Shown piece after piece: positions 48,151-58,600 of a stretch of 64,000 bases of DNA. Location of the stretch: assembly GCA_022559845.1 (NCBI GenBank), contig CM040128.1, positions 224,673,643-224,737,642 of the forward strand, given 5' to 3'. The position numbers and the translations under genes were made by a program. How positions within the stretch are numbered: position 1 is the first letter of the stretch; each line of letters opens with the position of its first letter. The stretch is from Amorphophallus konjac. Its lineage: Eukaryota; Streptophyta; Magnoliopsida; Alismatales; Araceae. The notes under the pieces are model-generated. The model saw nothing but the letters and a program-made list of their open reading frames with translations, ran no database searches and was not told where the DNA came from.

Positions 48151-49582
48151 GCACTATATTTCCACTCTGTGAATATAGTCCCATGTTTCATGATGTTTTT
48201 ATCGCACTACCCTCAATTCTCATTGACATACAAGCTCTCCATTGGACATTCCGTTCCTTTGGACTAGTGAGTTAGTCATAGAAACCTCCGTAAGTCTCCT
48301 CGCAGCCTTGGATTCCCTCAAGGCCGACTGAGCTGGTTGTACCATAAAAACCCATTACACTATTTTGCCATGTCACTCTATAGAAACATGGTATACCGGC
48401 CCTCATGTTATGCAAAGTGTGTATCATGAGAATTCTCTTAATGGGATGAGGTTATCATGCCATTTGATGCTGTTCTTGTAAACCCCAATTCTATATTCAA
48501 CATGATGTTCTTGTGGACCTCAATTCTATATTAAGAATGAGGACGTCTTGCCATTGATGTGCTGTTCATGTGGACCTTAATTCTATATAAAGAGTGTCCA
48601 TACTTGTTTGTCATGGTACCCAAGTTAGGGAACCAATTCCACCTAGTTTTATCGATAATCGTGATTGTACCGTTATTATCGCCTATCTATGTCAAGTGTC
48701 ATATTTTGGACTCTACTCTATCCAAGTTTATCCTACATGTCTACAAGCTTTATTCTTGAAATTCCATATTGGCTATATACAAAAGTGGATGTTAAAATAC
48801 ATGATTAATGCCTGCGCATATAGGGCCCGATCTGGTCCTGGGAGGAGCACCCGAAAGTACTTGTGCCCATGGGAGTTGATTGATCACGGTATTGGCATTA
48901 TACCGAAGTGCATGACTAGCTTGATTGAACATTCCACAAATCTTGTACTTGTACTTCACTTGATATTACATGACTTGCGTGACCCGAAAAAGGGGTAATT
49001 GCATACTTGCGTGCTTGAACGTGATAGCCAAATTCCAATATGACATGATGAATACACTTGCTTGAATATCTTGATATCTTTTGATATAAGTTCTTGAAAG
49101 TTCATGACTAGTTCTCGTCGCTATCTTATTGTTATACACTCTCTCTATCTTGTCGTTTTATGCGAGCATGCATAGCTATAGTGCAATCATGAAAGATGTA
49201 ATTACTTACACCCATTGCTAGTTCTTGAGATATAATTTCCTACTGAGCGTTCGCTCACTTAGTGTTTCCCTACTTTTCAGGTAAGTCCGACGATGAGGGA
49301 ACTCAAACGGATGGGGAAAATCAAGAGTGAAAGAGATAGAGCTTCTTCCGTGTTATCTAGTCTTTTTCATATTTTCTTGAGTCAACCTTGTATTTTTCCT
49401 TTATTTTAGTTAGTACTTCAAAGGTTTGTAATAGCATATTCTTATGAAGGAATAAAAGATTGGGTTATCTTTACTTTTACGCATCTCTAATTTTGGTGTC
49501 AAATACACTAATACTCTGATTGACATGATTGATATAAACTCGTCACGCGTCTCCGGGTATCTTCCGCTCTCGGGGCATGACA
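46672..49582 (+). repeat. 3' LTR of G
   Basis: 2911 bp, nearly identical to the 5' LTR. It contains the same hairpin groups (about 46784-47003 and 47580-48036), a TATA box at 47144 and a 71-bp AT tract at 48078-48148. One hairpin kept intact here (GACGC/GCGTC near 46950) is damaged in the 5' LTR. Confidence 0.93.
48078..48148. repeat. (AT)n microsatellite in G 3' LTR
   Basis: 71 bp of uninterrupted AT, the counterpart of 40556-40636. Confidence 0.95.
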
Positions 49583-49836
49583 ACCCTTTAATCTCATATA
49601 TGCACAGATCACCCAGCAAGTGCATGAACAGAAAAGAATGCAAATGGCAGATGCAGTTGTGGACATGTATGCATGAGATCTTAATTGACATATTAAGCAT
49701 GATGTTCAGCTAAAAAAACAAATCCAGGTGAATAAGCGTGTAAACATCAGAGTTGGGGTTTTACCTTACTTGAGCGCCTTGATTTATTAAACCCCCTTTC
49801 TATTCTCCATCCCAAGGCACTCCTGCAAACAAGATC
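49583..49836 (-). other. Internal DNA of second composite unit between G and gag
   Basis: Collinear with 31371-31624 of the first unit. It begins with the second copy of the ACCCT duplication. No gene is seen. Confidence 0.6.
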
Positions 49837-52076
49837 TCATTTTGGATTCTTAGGAGCCCAAATCTCCGTGGGTCCTTCAGTGACATTAGCACCTTTGAAT
49901 GGTGCTCTCCACATTTTCAACACTTGAGAGTCATCAAACCTCATCAAATAGCAGTTAGACATGGAATGTCGTAACTGTCCACAGTAATAACAAGAGATAA
50001 CAGATTTTAAATTCTTTTTATGCACATTGTCATAAGCAGGGAATCTATGTGCATTAACATGAAGAATTTTGTTATTTGCATGAACATGTTGTTTTCCATA
50101 ACCTGTCGACCAGCATTCAGAAGCTCGGTGCCCAGGTTTTCTACATTCAAAACATGCATGAATCTTTCCTTTAAAGGTAGATTTATTCCTACCAAAATCA
50201 TTTCTATTTGTAGGGAATTTAACAAACTTAGAGTTAGATTTCTTTCCCTGAGCATGCCAACAGAAAGCAGCAATGTGGCCCATCTTGCCACAATGAAAAT
50301 AATGAATTTTTTTATTCTAAAGCTCATGATTTCTGACATGAGTTTTCCTAGCATGCATTTTACGAGCTTTCATGTCATCTTTTCCCATCAATCTACACTC
50401 ATGCATCAGATGGCCAATCTTGTGACAATAATGACAAATTATTTTCTATTTAGATGCATGTGAGTGTGTGGGTGGAACATGCAAAGTAATGGCAGGAACA
50501 ATTTGGTTTTTTTTCTTTTTGTTTTTCAGTTGTTGTTGAGGTTTTTTGAGAAGAAAACTGAAAAACAGGTGGGTTCAGAGACATGTGAGAAGTAGAACTG
50601 GAAACAAGGGAAGTTTGAATTTTATTTTTGAAACTCTTTTTATTTGTAGGGTTATAGCCCAACCATTCTTTTTGAAAATTAACCTTTGTTCCTAGCAACT
50701 TGTCCAAATTTTCTTGCCTATCAACAAATTTTGACAAAGAACTTCTCAAATCTTGAATTTACGAATGAAGAGATGAAACTTGAAATTCATAGCTGGCAAT
50801 ATCTTCCTCACAAGTCAGAATTTGTTGATGCATTGCATCATTCAGATTTTTAAGAGTTTCAACTTCTTGTCTCAGTTTGAGCTCATTTTCAACTTGATTT
50901 TAATTAATAATACATTTTCCTTTTTCTAGGACAAGAAGTCTCTCCGACATAGCAGTGTTCAACTGCTTCACGTTTTCAATCTCTTTAATCAATTTGTCAT
51001 TTTCTGATTTCTGATTTTCAATTTCTTCAACACAGCTTTTATCAATTTTCATTGAGTTCATTTTATCATTCAACTCTTCTTCTATCTGTTCAAACTCCAA
51101 AATCTTGTTTAACAGATCTTTGTTTTCTTCCTTTAGGGAAGCAATTAAGTCCTTCTGCCATTCTAGATCTGAGTGAAGTTTTTCATTTATTTCTTTCAGA
51201 AATGGACAGTCATTCCAGGCAGATTTAGCAAAGTATGTTGTTTCAACATTGTCTTTTAGACACTATTTCCTAAGACATTCATTCTCAATTTCAGGGTATT
51301 CAATTCACAGCTAACATATTCAAAATCTTCATCAGTTTTTCATTCTGAACTAAATTATTGGCATGAACCTGATCATCATCAATCAAGCTAAGTTTTTCTT
51401 TTAGTTCAGAAATTTCACATACAAGTTCTTGATTTTCCTCTTTAAATAAGCCAATTTCTTTCTTAAGCATTTCTTTTTCAGATTTCAAATGATCTAGTTC
51501 TGAAGCAACAAAATCAAGATTGTTCAGTCATTTTTTCAAAATTTCATTCTCAGTTTTCAATGTCTCAATATCAATATTTTCAGAATTGGAGTTAGCAGCT
51601 TCATGCAATTTCTTCTTCAGGGATTTATTTTTCTTACTTAGGCTATTATACCTATCTAACAAATCAGCATAGGCATCCTCCGAGTCATCTATAGATAAAT
51701 TCTTAAAGGGGTTTACCTGATCATCGTTATCATCCTGATCACTGCTATGATCACTGCCGTTTGCCATCATGCATTTGTCTTCGTTTCCTTTATCGGCGGT
51801 CTTCAGTCTATCCAATATCTCTCTTGCTGATCTGCAATCAAAAAAACAAGAATGGAATGCCCTATTAGTAGTAGCCTTCATCATCTCAAAAGCTTTCTAG
51901 TCTTCAGCACACATAGATATATGATTATCAGTCCATTTGGACTTGTTCTTCGGTAATCTGTGTGGACCATGTGAAATTAGCTTCCACAGATCTGGATCAA
52001 CAGACTTAACAAACATACACAAGTTATTAAACCACAAATTAAAATCAGTACCATTAAAAACCGGTGGATGACCCAT
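49837..52076 (-). pseudogene. gag: Gag of second composite unit (SIRE-like), broken
   Basis: This is the second copy of the gag at 31625-33862, with the same start (MGHPPVFNGTDFN from 52076), long coiled coil and zinc knuckles (CFECRKPGHRASEC near 50155, CYYCGQLRHSMSNC near 49985). In the last knuckle Gly before His is Arg. It ends at 49837 with APKNPK. Frame breaks fall partly at the same and partly at different places from the first copy, so the ancestor was probably already damaged or non-autonomous. No pol follows. Confidence 0.82.
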
Positions 52077-52185
52077 AAGAAGGATTTAGGAACAATCAGC
52101 CAAAAATAAGGAGCAGCAAATGGAATTAGCACCAAGGAGCACCAAGGATCACTGCAGATCATTGGATCTGTAGAACCAGTAACCC

Positions 52186-52197
52186 GCTCTAATACCA
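52186..52197 (-). promoter_or_regulatory. Primer binding site, second unit
   Basis: Minus-strand TGGTATTAGAGC, two bases inside LTR C, with the same one-base difference from the tRNA-Met complement as in the first unit. Confidence 0.8.
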
Positions 52198-52657
52198 ATT
52201 GTTAGGGTGCAAGGCATGGATTCAGATGGGGGGTGAATGAATCCCCGTTCAAAAAACTATTACGGAATTAAAATCTAGGTTAGCCTGAACAAATTAAATG
52301 CTCTCCAGAGATAGGAAGATGATAATCAAATAGTAGATGCAGAGTTAATAGGTCATACTAAACCGTAACTCTGCCAGACACAATATCGAATGCCAAACGA
52401 GCATACAAACTGACATATCGTAGAACACACTAGCAGACCCTCAAGCTCCAAATAGCACGCAATCTCCGCAGACAAGAACTACGCAAAACAGACTCACTTA
52501 GCAACACATATAATGCTCAAGGGTTCTTCAGATAGAAACAAGAGTGCTCAGACAACCTGTGAAGGAGGTAGAAGACAAGGGGCAAATGCACAAGGCAAAC
52601 CACGGCATAGTAGATTTTTAGGTGGTTCGGCCTGCAACCCATAGACCTACATCCACC

Positions 52658-53054
52658 CCTCACTCCAAACCGGAGTGAGGCTTCCCTTGCCAAAGCAAGA
52701 AGCAGGCTCAGTCTGCAAGAACCGCTACCTTACAGCTTGACCCAGAGGAACAGTCTCCTCTCTTCCTCCAACCCGGAGGGGAACCACTAGTGACACCATG
52801 TCACTAGCAACCGGAGACACAGTCTCCCTTCCTCCAAATCGGAGGGGAACCCATGAGTGACACCCAACCACTCACAACCAGAGACCCAAGTCTCCCTTCC
52901 TTTGAAACCCAGAGGGAAATCACAAGGGACACCCTGTCACTTGTAAACCGGAGGACCAATCCTCCCTTCCTCCAAACCGGAGGGAAACCCACAAGTAGCA
53001 CACCACTACTCGCAATCGGAGACTACGTCTCCCTTCTCCTGAGTCCACAGGAGG
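52658..53054 (-). repeat. Hairpin array in the leader of LTR C
   Basis: Same chain of stems as in LTR B, including CCTCACTCC/GGAGTGAGG, GGAGAC/GTCTCC, GAGTG/CACTC and GGAGGA/TCCTCC. One stem (near 52925) has a GGGAC change that weakens pairing with GTCACTTG. Confidence 0.8.
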
Positions 53055-53438
53055 AACCCCGACCTCAAGCCAGAGGATCGAAAAACACTAATGGAGAATG
53101 GGAAGAAGAAATGAAAAAACAACAATAGAAACAAAAGGGAAAACAACTGTAGCTCCGAAAAGCAATTCGAACATAAGTCTCTAGGAAAAGCTCCCTCTTC
53201 TCTTCTTCTCAACCTCTGGCTCTCTCTTTACTTCTCAGCTTTCTCTCTCTCACTTCACTTCGCAGCTCTCTCGCTCTCTCTAGACTTCTTCTTCTTCTTA
53301 GCTATCTCTTCTTTTCTCTCTTGGCTTTCTTCTCTGGTGGCTGCTCTTTTTCTTCCTTTTTTGCGCCTCACCCTTCTTCTCTTCCGGGTGCTCTTCTTTC
53401 CTTCTAGCGGCCTCTCCTTCTGAGAGGAAGAACATCCT

Positions 53439-53450
53439 GTATATATATAC
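53439..53450 (-). promoter_or_regulatory. TATA box in LTR C
   Basis: GTATATATATAC. As part of the 5' LTR this would be the active promoter of the composite. Confidence 0.55.
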
Positions 53451-53744
53451 CCAAAATAGGGGCTCCGTAAACCCTTTTGGATAAGGGTTATGATTCCATC
53501 CTTTTATCATTGGGCCACGTGGCAGAATCTGAACGTGTGTTGTCCACGTGTCTGAATCTCCACTTGAGGAATGTCTTGGATCACGTGCCCATCATAAGTA
53601 TCCCTGGGTCACATGCCAGCTTCCAGTTCGAGCTCACGTGTCTGCCTTAAACCTGTTAGTGAAAGCAAAAAGGCATTTACTCAAACACCTTGTAGTCATA
53701 AGTAAACAGTCAATGTGCTCTGACTATGATAAGCTTAATGCATA

Positions 53745-54715
53745 TGCTCAGACATGAAAATAACATGCACAGACCTCATAACGTGAAATGCAATCATACT
53801 CAGACCTATATGATGAAGTTTGCACAGACCTTGATGCATTGGGGAAAAACGTGCATAGACCTAAGTATTGTTGAAACCCAACTGTGCACTGACCCTATGT
53901 GGAGACAAGTAGAGTGTGCACCGATGTTAGATGTGCAGGATGGCATAAATGCACGGACCTTCTATTGGATGAATAGTAACATGCACCGACTCCATACGAC
54001 ATGAATCAAAAGACGCATCGACCCCAGTATGCATATGAGATGTGGCTAGCACCGACCTCAACCTTTTTACAACTAGACCTGCACCGACCTTGAACCATTA
54101 ACACAAGCATGCATCGACTTGCTACAGTGATGTGCACAGACCTTGTCATGCACAATGCAAGACCTGCACCAACCTTATCATGCCATAAGCGCAACATGCA
54201 CCGACTTGCTACAGTGATGTGCTTCGACTTGGCCATGCATAAGGCAAGACATGCACAGACATTATATGCAACAACCAGTAATGTGCACCGACCTTAGCTG
54301 AATGTGCTACAATGCATGCACAGACCTGAATATGCATGTGCACAGACTTGAATAGTGTATGCACAGACCTGGGCTAGCATGCAAAACTACTAACATCGAC
54401 CTTAGTTTCTTGAGAGCATAACTAGCATCGTCACTAGTTGTTTGGCTTCACAACTAGCACCGACCTTATGTATGAACCAGAATGAACATGTTATGCACAG
54501 ACCTTGTCTAAGCTGGCTAGCATGATGTGCACGGACCTTATATGTATTTAAGTAAAATGTGCACTGACTTTGTGTTGTGCTGGCTTAAAGGTGCTCAGCC
54601 CTTGGCTGACCAATAGGAGACATATGCACAGACCTTGGTTTACACTAGCTGGAAACATGCATTGACCTTAGTGTGTGCATATGACTTAACAACCTAAAAG
54701 AAATGTGTGCACAAA
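53745..54715 (-). repeat. Iterated TGCACMGACCTT motif, U3 of LTR C
   Basis: Same array as in A and B, upstream of the promoter. Confidence 0.8.
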
Positions 54716-54984
54716 ACCTGTTCGATGAAATGACAGTGCATTCAATCTGATGAGGCTCTATGCAGCGTGAAAATGCATCTATCTGGAAAAAGCATATATC
54801 ATGCAAATGATTATGATGACAACATTAATGCACAAAAATTAATGCACATCAAATAATCCTCATTAATGCATAGTGCAATGACCAGATGCATAATCAAAGG
54901 CATATTTCATCATCATTCAATCTTTCATGCAAACACATGATGACTTATAGTGTTTGCTATCATCAAAACCACAGGGACACAACA

Positions 54985-55435
54985 AATGCAAAGAAAGCGG
55001 TTTATGCGCAAATTCAGATGTAAGATCCAAACTGGTGGTGGAGTAGATATGATTCAGCTAGGGCACAAAGCTTTCGCCGGTGGGACTGCATTCATTGACA
55101 TGGGGATATCGTCAATGCAATGAAAATGTTTAAGCACCGATCCAGATGTAAGGTCTAAATCGGAGATACAGTGGCAGCCTAGTGGGACAATTTTGGAGTT
55201 CTAATGACCCTTGTAGCTTTGCGCACTGGGGGAGCTATTTGCAATATGGGCCAATAGGCTCGAATCATCTTAGGTAGAGTGGCCCAATGTAGTGTGGATT
55301 TTCATAGAGCTCGACTGGAGCGAAGTGCCGTCAGTCAAGTAAGGTGAATGGCCAGTCGGGCTATGGGTGTAGGCCAGGAAGGAATAGCTTAGCGGTCATC
55401 TTTCTTGGTGCCTTCGCCGACTTTTCAAATTTAGG
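54985..55435 (-). other. 3' non-coding DNA of O, right of the composite
   Basis: It starts with the second AATGC and continues the diverged tandem repeat (GATGTAAGATCCAAAC and GATGTAAGGTCTAAATC about 130 bp apart). The rest, up to the pol stop, has no recognisable content. Confidence 0.5.
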
Positions 55436-56730
55436 TTAGGCTGTGTAGTATAGCTTCAGATGTTTTCCATTGGGAGGGGAGAATTGAACTACCCCCCTAT
55501 GATCCACGAGGATGTAGGCACCACCCTCATAGACTCGGTGGATGATGTAGGGACCCACCCAGTTTTCAACCAACTTTCCTTTGGGGTTTGAGGGTATTAC
55601 TTCTTTTCTTTTGACCATAACTAGGTCACCTTTCTTAAATTCTCGTTCTTTGACCAGCTTGTCAAAAGCACGAGCCATGCGAGCTTAGTATAGCAATATA
55701 TTTTGTTGGGCTCGGAGCCATCTCCCTTCAAGTTCGGCGAGCTCTTCCAGTCTCCTTTCTTTGTTTGTTTGATCGTTGTTGGCTAGGCCTTGTTGAATGG
55801 CGACTCGCATGGATGGAACCTCAAGGTCAATTGGCACTGCTGCATCTGACCCATACACCAGGGAGAATGGCGAGCAGCTAGTTGGAGTTTTATATACTAT
55901 ACGGTAGGCCCATAGCGCCTCGTTCATTCTTTCTTCCCAGTCCTTCTTGCTAGCATTGACCGTCTTCGTTAGTAAGGTGCAGAGGGTCTTGTTAAATGCT
56001 TCAGCAAGCTCATTGGCTTGAGGATTGTAGGGAGTTGAAGTTCTCCAATCAATTTTGTATTTGTCAGCTAGCCGATAAACCTTTTGGTTTCTGAAATGAC
56101 TGTCATTGTCGAAGATAATTTGGCTGGGAACCCCGAACCAGAATATTATATTCTGATGGAAGAATCTAGCGACTAGCTCCTCCGTCACTTCTCTTAGTGC
56201 CAAAGCCTCTGCCCATCTGGAAAAGTAATCTGTAGCTGCCAAAATATATTTACACCCTGATGAGGATGCTGGCAAGGGGCCCACTACGTCTGTGCCCCAC
56301 TGGGCGAACGGCCAACTAGGGATGGTAGGATGCAATGGTGCCGATGGCCTTCTAGGCACGGTGGCGTGTTCTTGACATTTTTGGCATGACTTAGCAAACT
56401 TGTAGTAGTCATCAAATATAGTCGGCTAGTAGTAGCCTAGCTTATTTATTTCAATCTTCATTTTTGGACCTGCCTGGTGCCCCCAGCTGACTCGGCATGG
56501 ACTTCTTTCATCACCTACCAAGACTCTTCCGTTGACAGACAACGCAGTAGAATCTTCTTTCGGGCATCTGCCATTTTTTGGAATAGGGTTCCATTCCTCA
56601 TTTCATAGGAATCTTTGATTCTGATCAATTTCATTCTTTGTTCTTTCTCCTTCAACAGCTGTTGGTGCTGGAACCATTTTAAGAGATGCACTTGCCAATC
56701 GGGCTGACGGGCTTCTTCAGTTGCCATGGC
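55436..56730 (-). pseudogene. int: Integrase of O
   Basis: Reading downward from 56730: a linker and the His-Cys zinc domain (SCQKCQEH near 56370), with a stop in place of Trp and a frameshift near 56500. The catalytic core at 56359-55685 has Asp in GTDVVG, Asp in FDNDSHF and Glu in NELAEAFNKT. A stop at 55685 is followed in frame by the C-terminal domain with FKKGDLVMVK, NWVGPYIIHR and HLKLYYTA, ending at 55436. There is no chromodomain, consistent with Tat. Confidence 0.85.
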
Positions 56731-56736
56731 TTCACA

Positions 56737-57240
56737 TTATTCTTCATTCGCCAGTTCATCTAACATGCTAGGGACCTGGCGTCTATTAATGACAACTATG
56801 TTCAGATTCTCATCTGGCGGGATGGCTAAGGAACTGGCCAACGTTGCGAGGGGGTCCGCCTGAGCAAATTGTCCTTGATTGATATGCTTTATTTCAATAA
56901 GGTAAAAGTTCACCATAAGGCACAACACCTGCTGGTGGTACGGGAGGAGTTCTGGCTTCCGGACATCAAACTACCCTTCTACCTGCTTCACAACCAGCAT
57001 CGAGTCTCTAAATGCTTCTAGCATCTGGATGTCCACAGACAGAGCGATCTGAAGACCGATTATCAAAGCCTCATACTTGGCCTCATTATTGGTGCATGGC
57101 TTATTTATCAAGCAAGATGTATATACAACCTCTCCTTCGGGAGACTTCAGGACAATGCCTACCCCGGCTCGGACTCTGACTGGTCCGATTGTTGGAATTT
57201 CAGTTTGGGATGCTTCGTCAAAATATAGTTGCCACACAGC
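56737..57240 (-). pseudogene. Second, archaeal-type RNase H of O
   Basis: It follows KGQAIADF after the gypsy RNase H, with a frameshift near 57240. Acidic residues are in YFDEAS, NNEAKYEAL and FRDSMLVVKQ, followed by a stop at 56971 and then QADPLATLASS. The same domain order occurs in T. Confidence 0.82.
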
Positions 57241-58600
57241 CGGCTAATCTGATTTGCCTCTAGTGTCTCATCCTCAGAGAGCTCAGTTGCCAGTGGAGAG
57301 TCTTTAGGCATAGGAGCAAAGAAATCTGCAATGGCTTGTCCCTTGATAGCTTTCTGTGGGACATAGGTGATGTCAAATTCCATTAGCAGCATGACCCATT
57401 TGCCTAGTCAGCCCTTGAGAATTGGCTGAGAGAGGATGTACTTTATTGGGTCCGCTCTGGAGATCAGCTTGACCTCATGTGACAGTATGTAGTGCCTTAG
57501 CTTCTTTGCAGCAAACACCAGTGCCAGGCATGTCTTTTCAAAAGGGGAATATTTTTTCTCAGTCCTCACCAGTCTTCTGTTGAGATAGTAGAGGGTTTGT
57601 TCCTTTTCTTCATCATTATTCTGGGCCAGCATTGCCCCCAGTGAATACTCAGTAGCTGCTATATGTAGGACGAGGGGTTGTCTCTTCACCGGTGCTACTA
57701 GGACCGGTGGTGTCTTCAAGTAATCTTTTAGCTTTTCAAAAGCTTCTTGACATTCTTCATTCCATTGGAACATTGTATTCTTTGTCTTCAGTTTATGAAA
57801 GGGGTGACATCGACCCGACATATTGGATATGAATCGCCGAATATATGCTAGATGGCCTTGCAGAGAGTGCAGCTCAATCAGGTTCCTAGGTGGAGACAAC
57901 CCTTGTATAGCCTTGATCTTTCCAGGGTCTATCTCGATTCCCCTATATCTGACGACGAACCCCAAGAATTTTCCACTGGAGACCCCAAAGGCACACTTCA
58001 TAGGGTTCATCATAAATTCATACTGCCTCAGCGCGCCTCTGGAATATCACTCGGAGGTCTTGCAGATGGTCTTCTTTCTTTCTTATCTTAACAACTAGGT
58101 CATCAATGTAGCATTCAACCTTATCATATAAGAGCTCATTAAATATCTTGGTCATTGCTCTTTGATAGGTTACACCAGCATTCTTTAACCAGAACGGCAT
58201 CCATTTGTAGTGAAAGATGCCTTTGGGGGTTCGAAAAGTAGTGTGGATCCGGTCCTACTCCGTGATTCATATTTGATTATAACCGGATGACCCATCCATA
58301 AATGACAAGGCCTCATGACTAGTTGTAGCATCGATCATGACTTCTGTTATCGGCATCGAGAAGTCATCTTTCGGGCATGCCTTGTTCAGGTCCCGGAAAT
58401 CTACACAAATTCTAATTTGCCCATTTTTCTTTTTGATGAGCACAATATTAGCCAACCAGGTGGTATACTAGTTTTCTTCAACAAAACCCACATCGATGAG
58501 CTTGTCAACTTCTTTGCATATCTGTGTAATCAACTCCGGTCTCATACGCCGGGGTGGGTGGCTGCTTTACAGGCTCGACCTGCAGATCTATAGACAGAAT
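57241..58600 (-). pseudogene. pol: Reverse transcriptase and gypsy RNase H of O
   Basis: RT strings are VLIKKKNGQIRICVDFRDLN (58450-58390), FMDGSSGYNQI, PFWLKNAGVTYQR and the catalytic YIDDLVVK near 58110. A frameshift near 58015 leads to KCAFGVSSGKFLGF and the RNase H (57700-57408) with YYLNRRLV and KYSPFEKTCLAL. A stop at 57408 is followed by the linker to the second RNase H. Several point stops occur. Confidence 0.85.

Larger units (their letters stand above)
39150..49582 (+). mobile_element. Element G: Tekay/Del-type chromodomain Ty3/gypsy retrotransposon
   Basis: 10.4 kb with two 2.9-kb LTRs (TGTAGCAACCC...TGACA), an initiator-tRNA-Met primer site, one gag-pol frame with a C-terminal chromodomain, and a polypurine tract. 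ACCCT flanks both ends exactly (39145-39149 and 49583-49587). It lies in the second internal unit of the composite; the first unit shows the empty site at about 31370. LTR divergence looks like 1-1.5 % by eye, making it the youngest datable layer. Confidence 0.93.
19710..54984 (-). mobile_element. 35-kb SIRE-like Ty1/copia composite: LTR-internal-LTR-internal-LTR
   Basis: There are three near-identical ~2.78-kb LTRs (A 19710, B 33976, C 52200) and two gag-only internal regions between them, all on the minus strand. AATGC lies immediately left of LTR A (19705-19709) and immediately right of LTR C (54985-54989), so one integration event bounds the entire structure. Each internal region has an initiator-tRNA-Met primer site and a polypurine tract at the proper ends. 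A LINE sits in the first unit and gypsy element G in the second. Without these, both units are about 7.8 kb. No copia protease, integrase, RT or RNase H is present, so the element is non-autonomous. Confidence 0.85.
52200..54984 (-). repeat. LTR C of the composite (5' LTR)
   Basis: 2785 bp, TGTTAGGGTGC...ACACAACA, complete. It is followed at 54985 by AATGC, the partner of the duplication left of LTR A. Confidence 0.9.
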
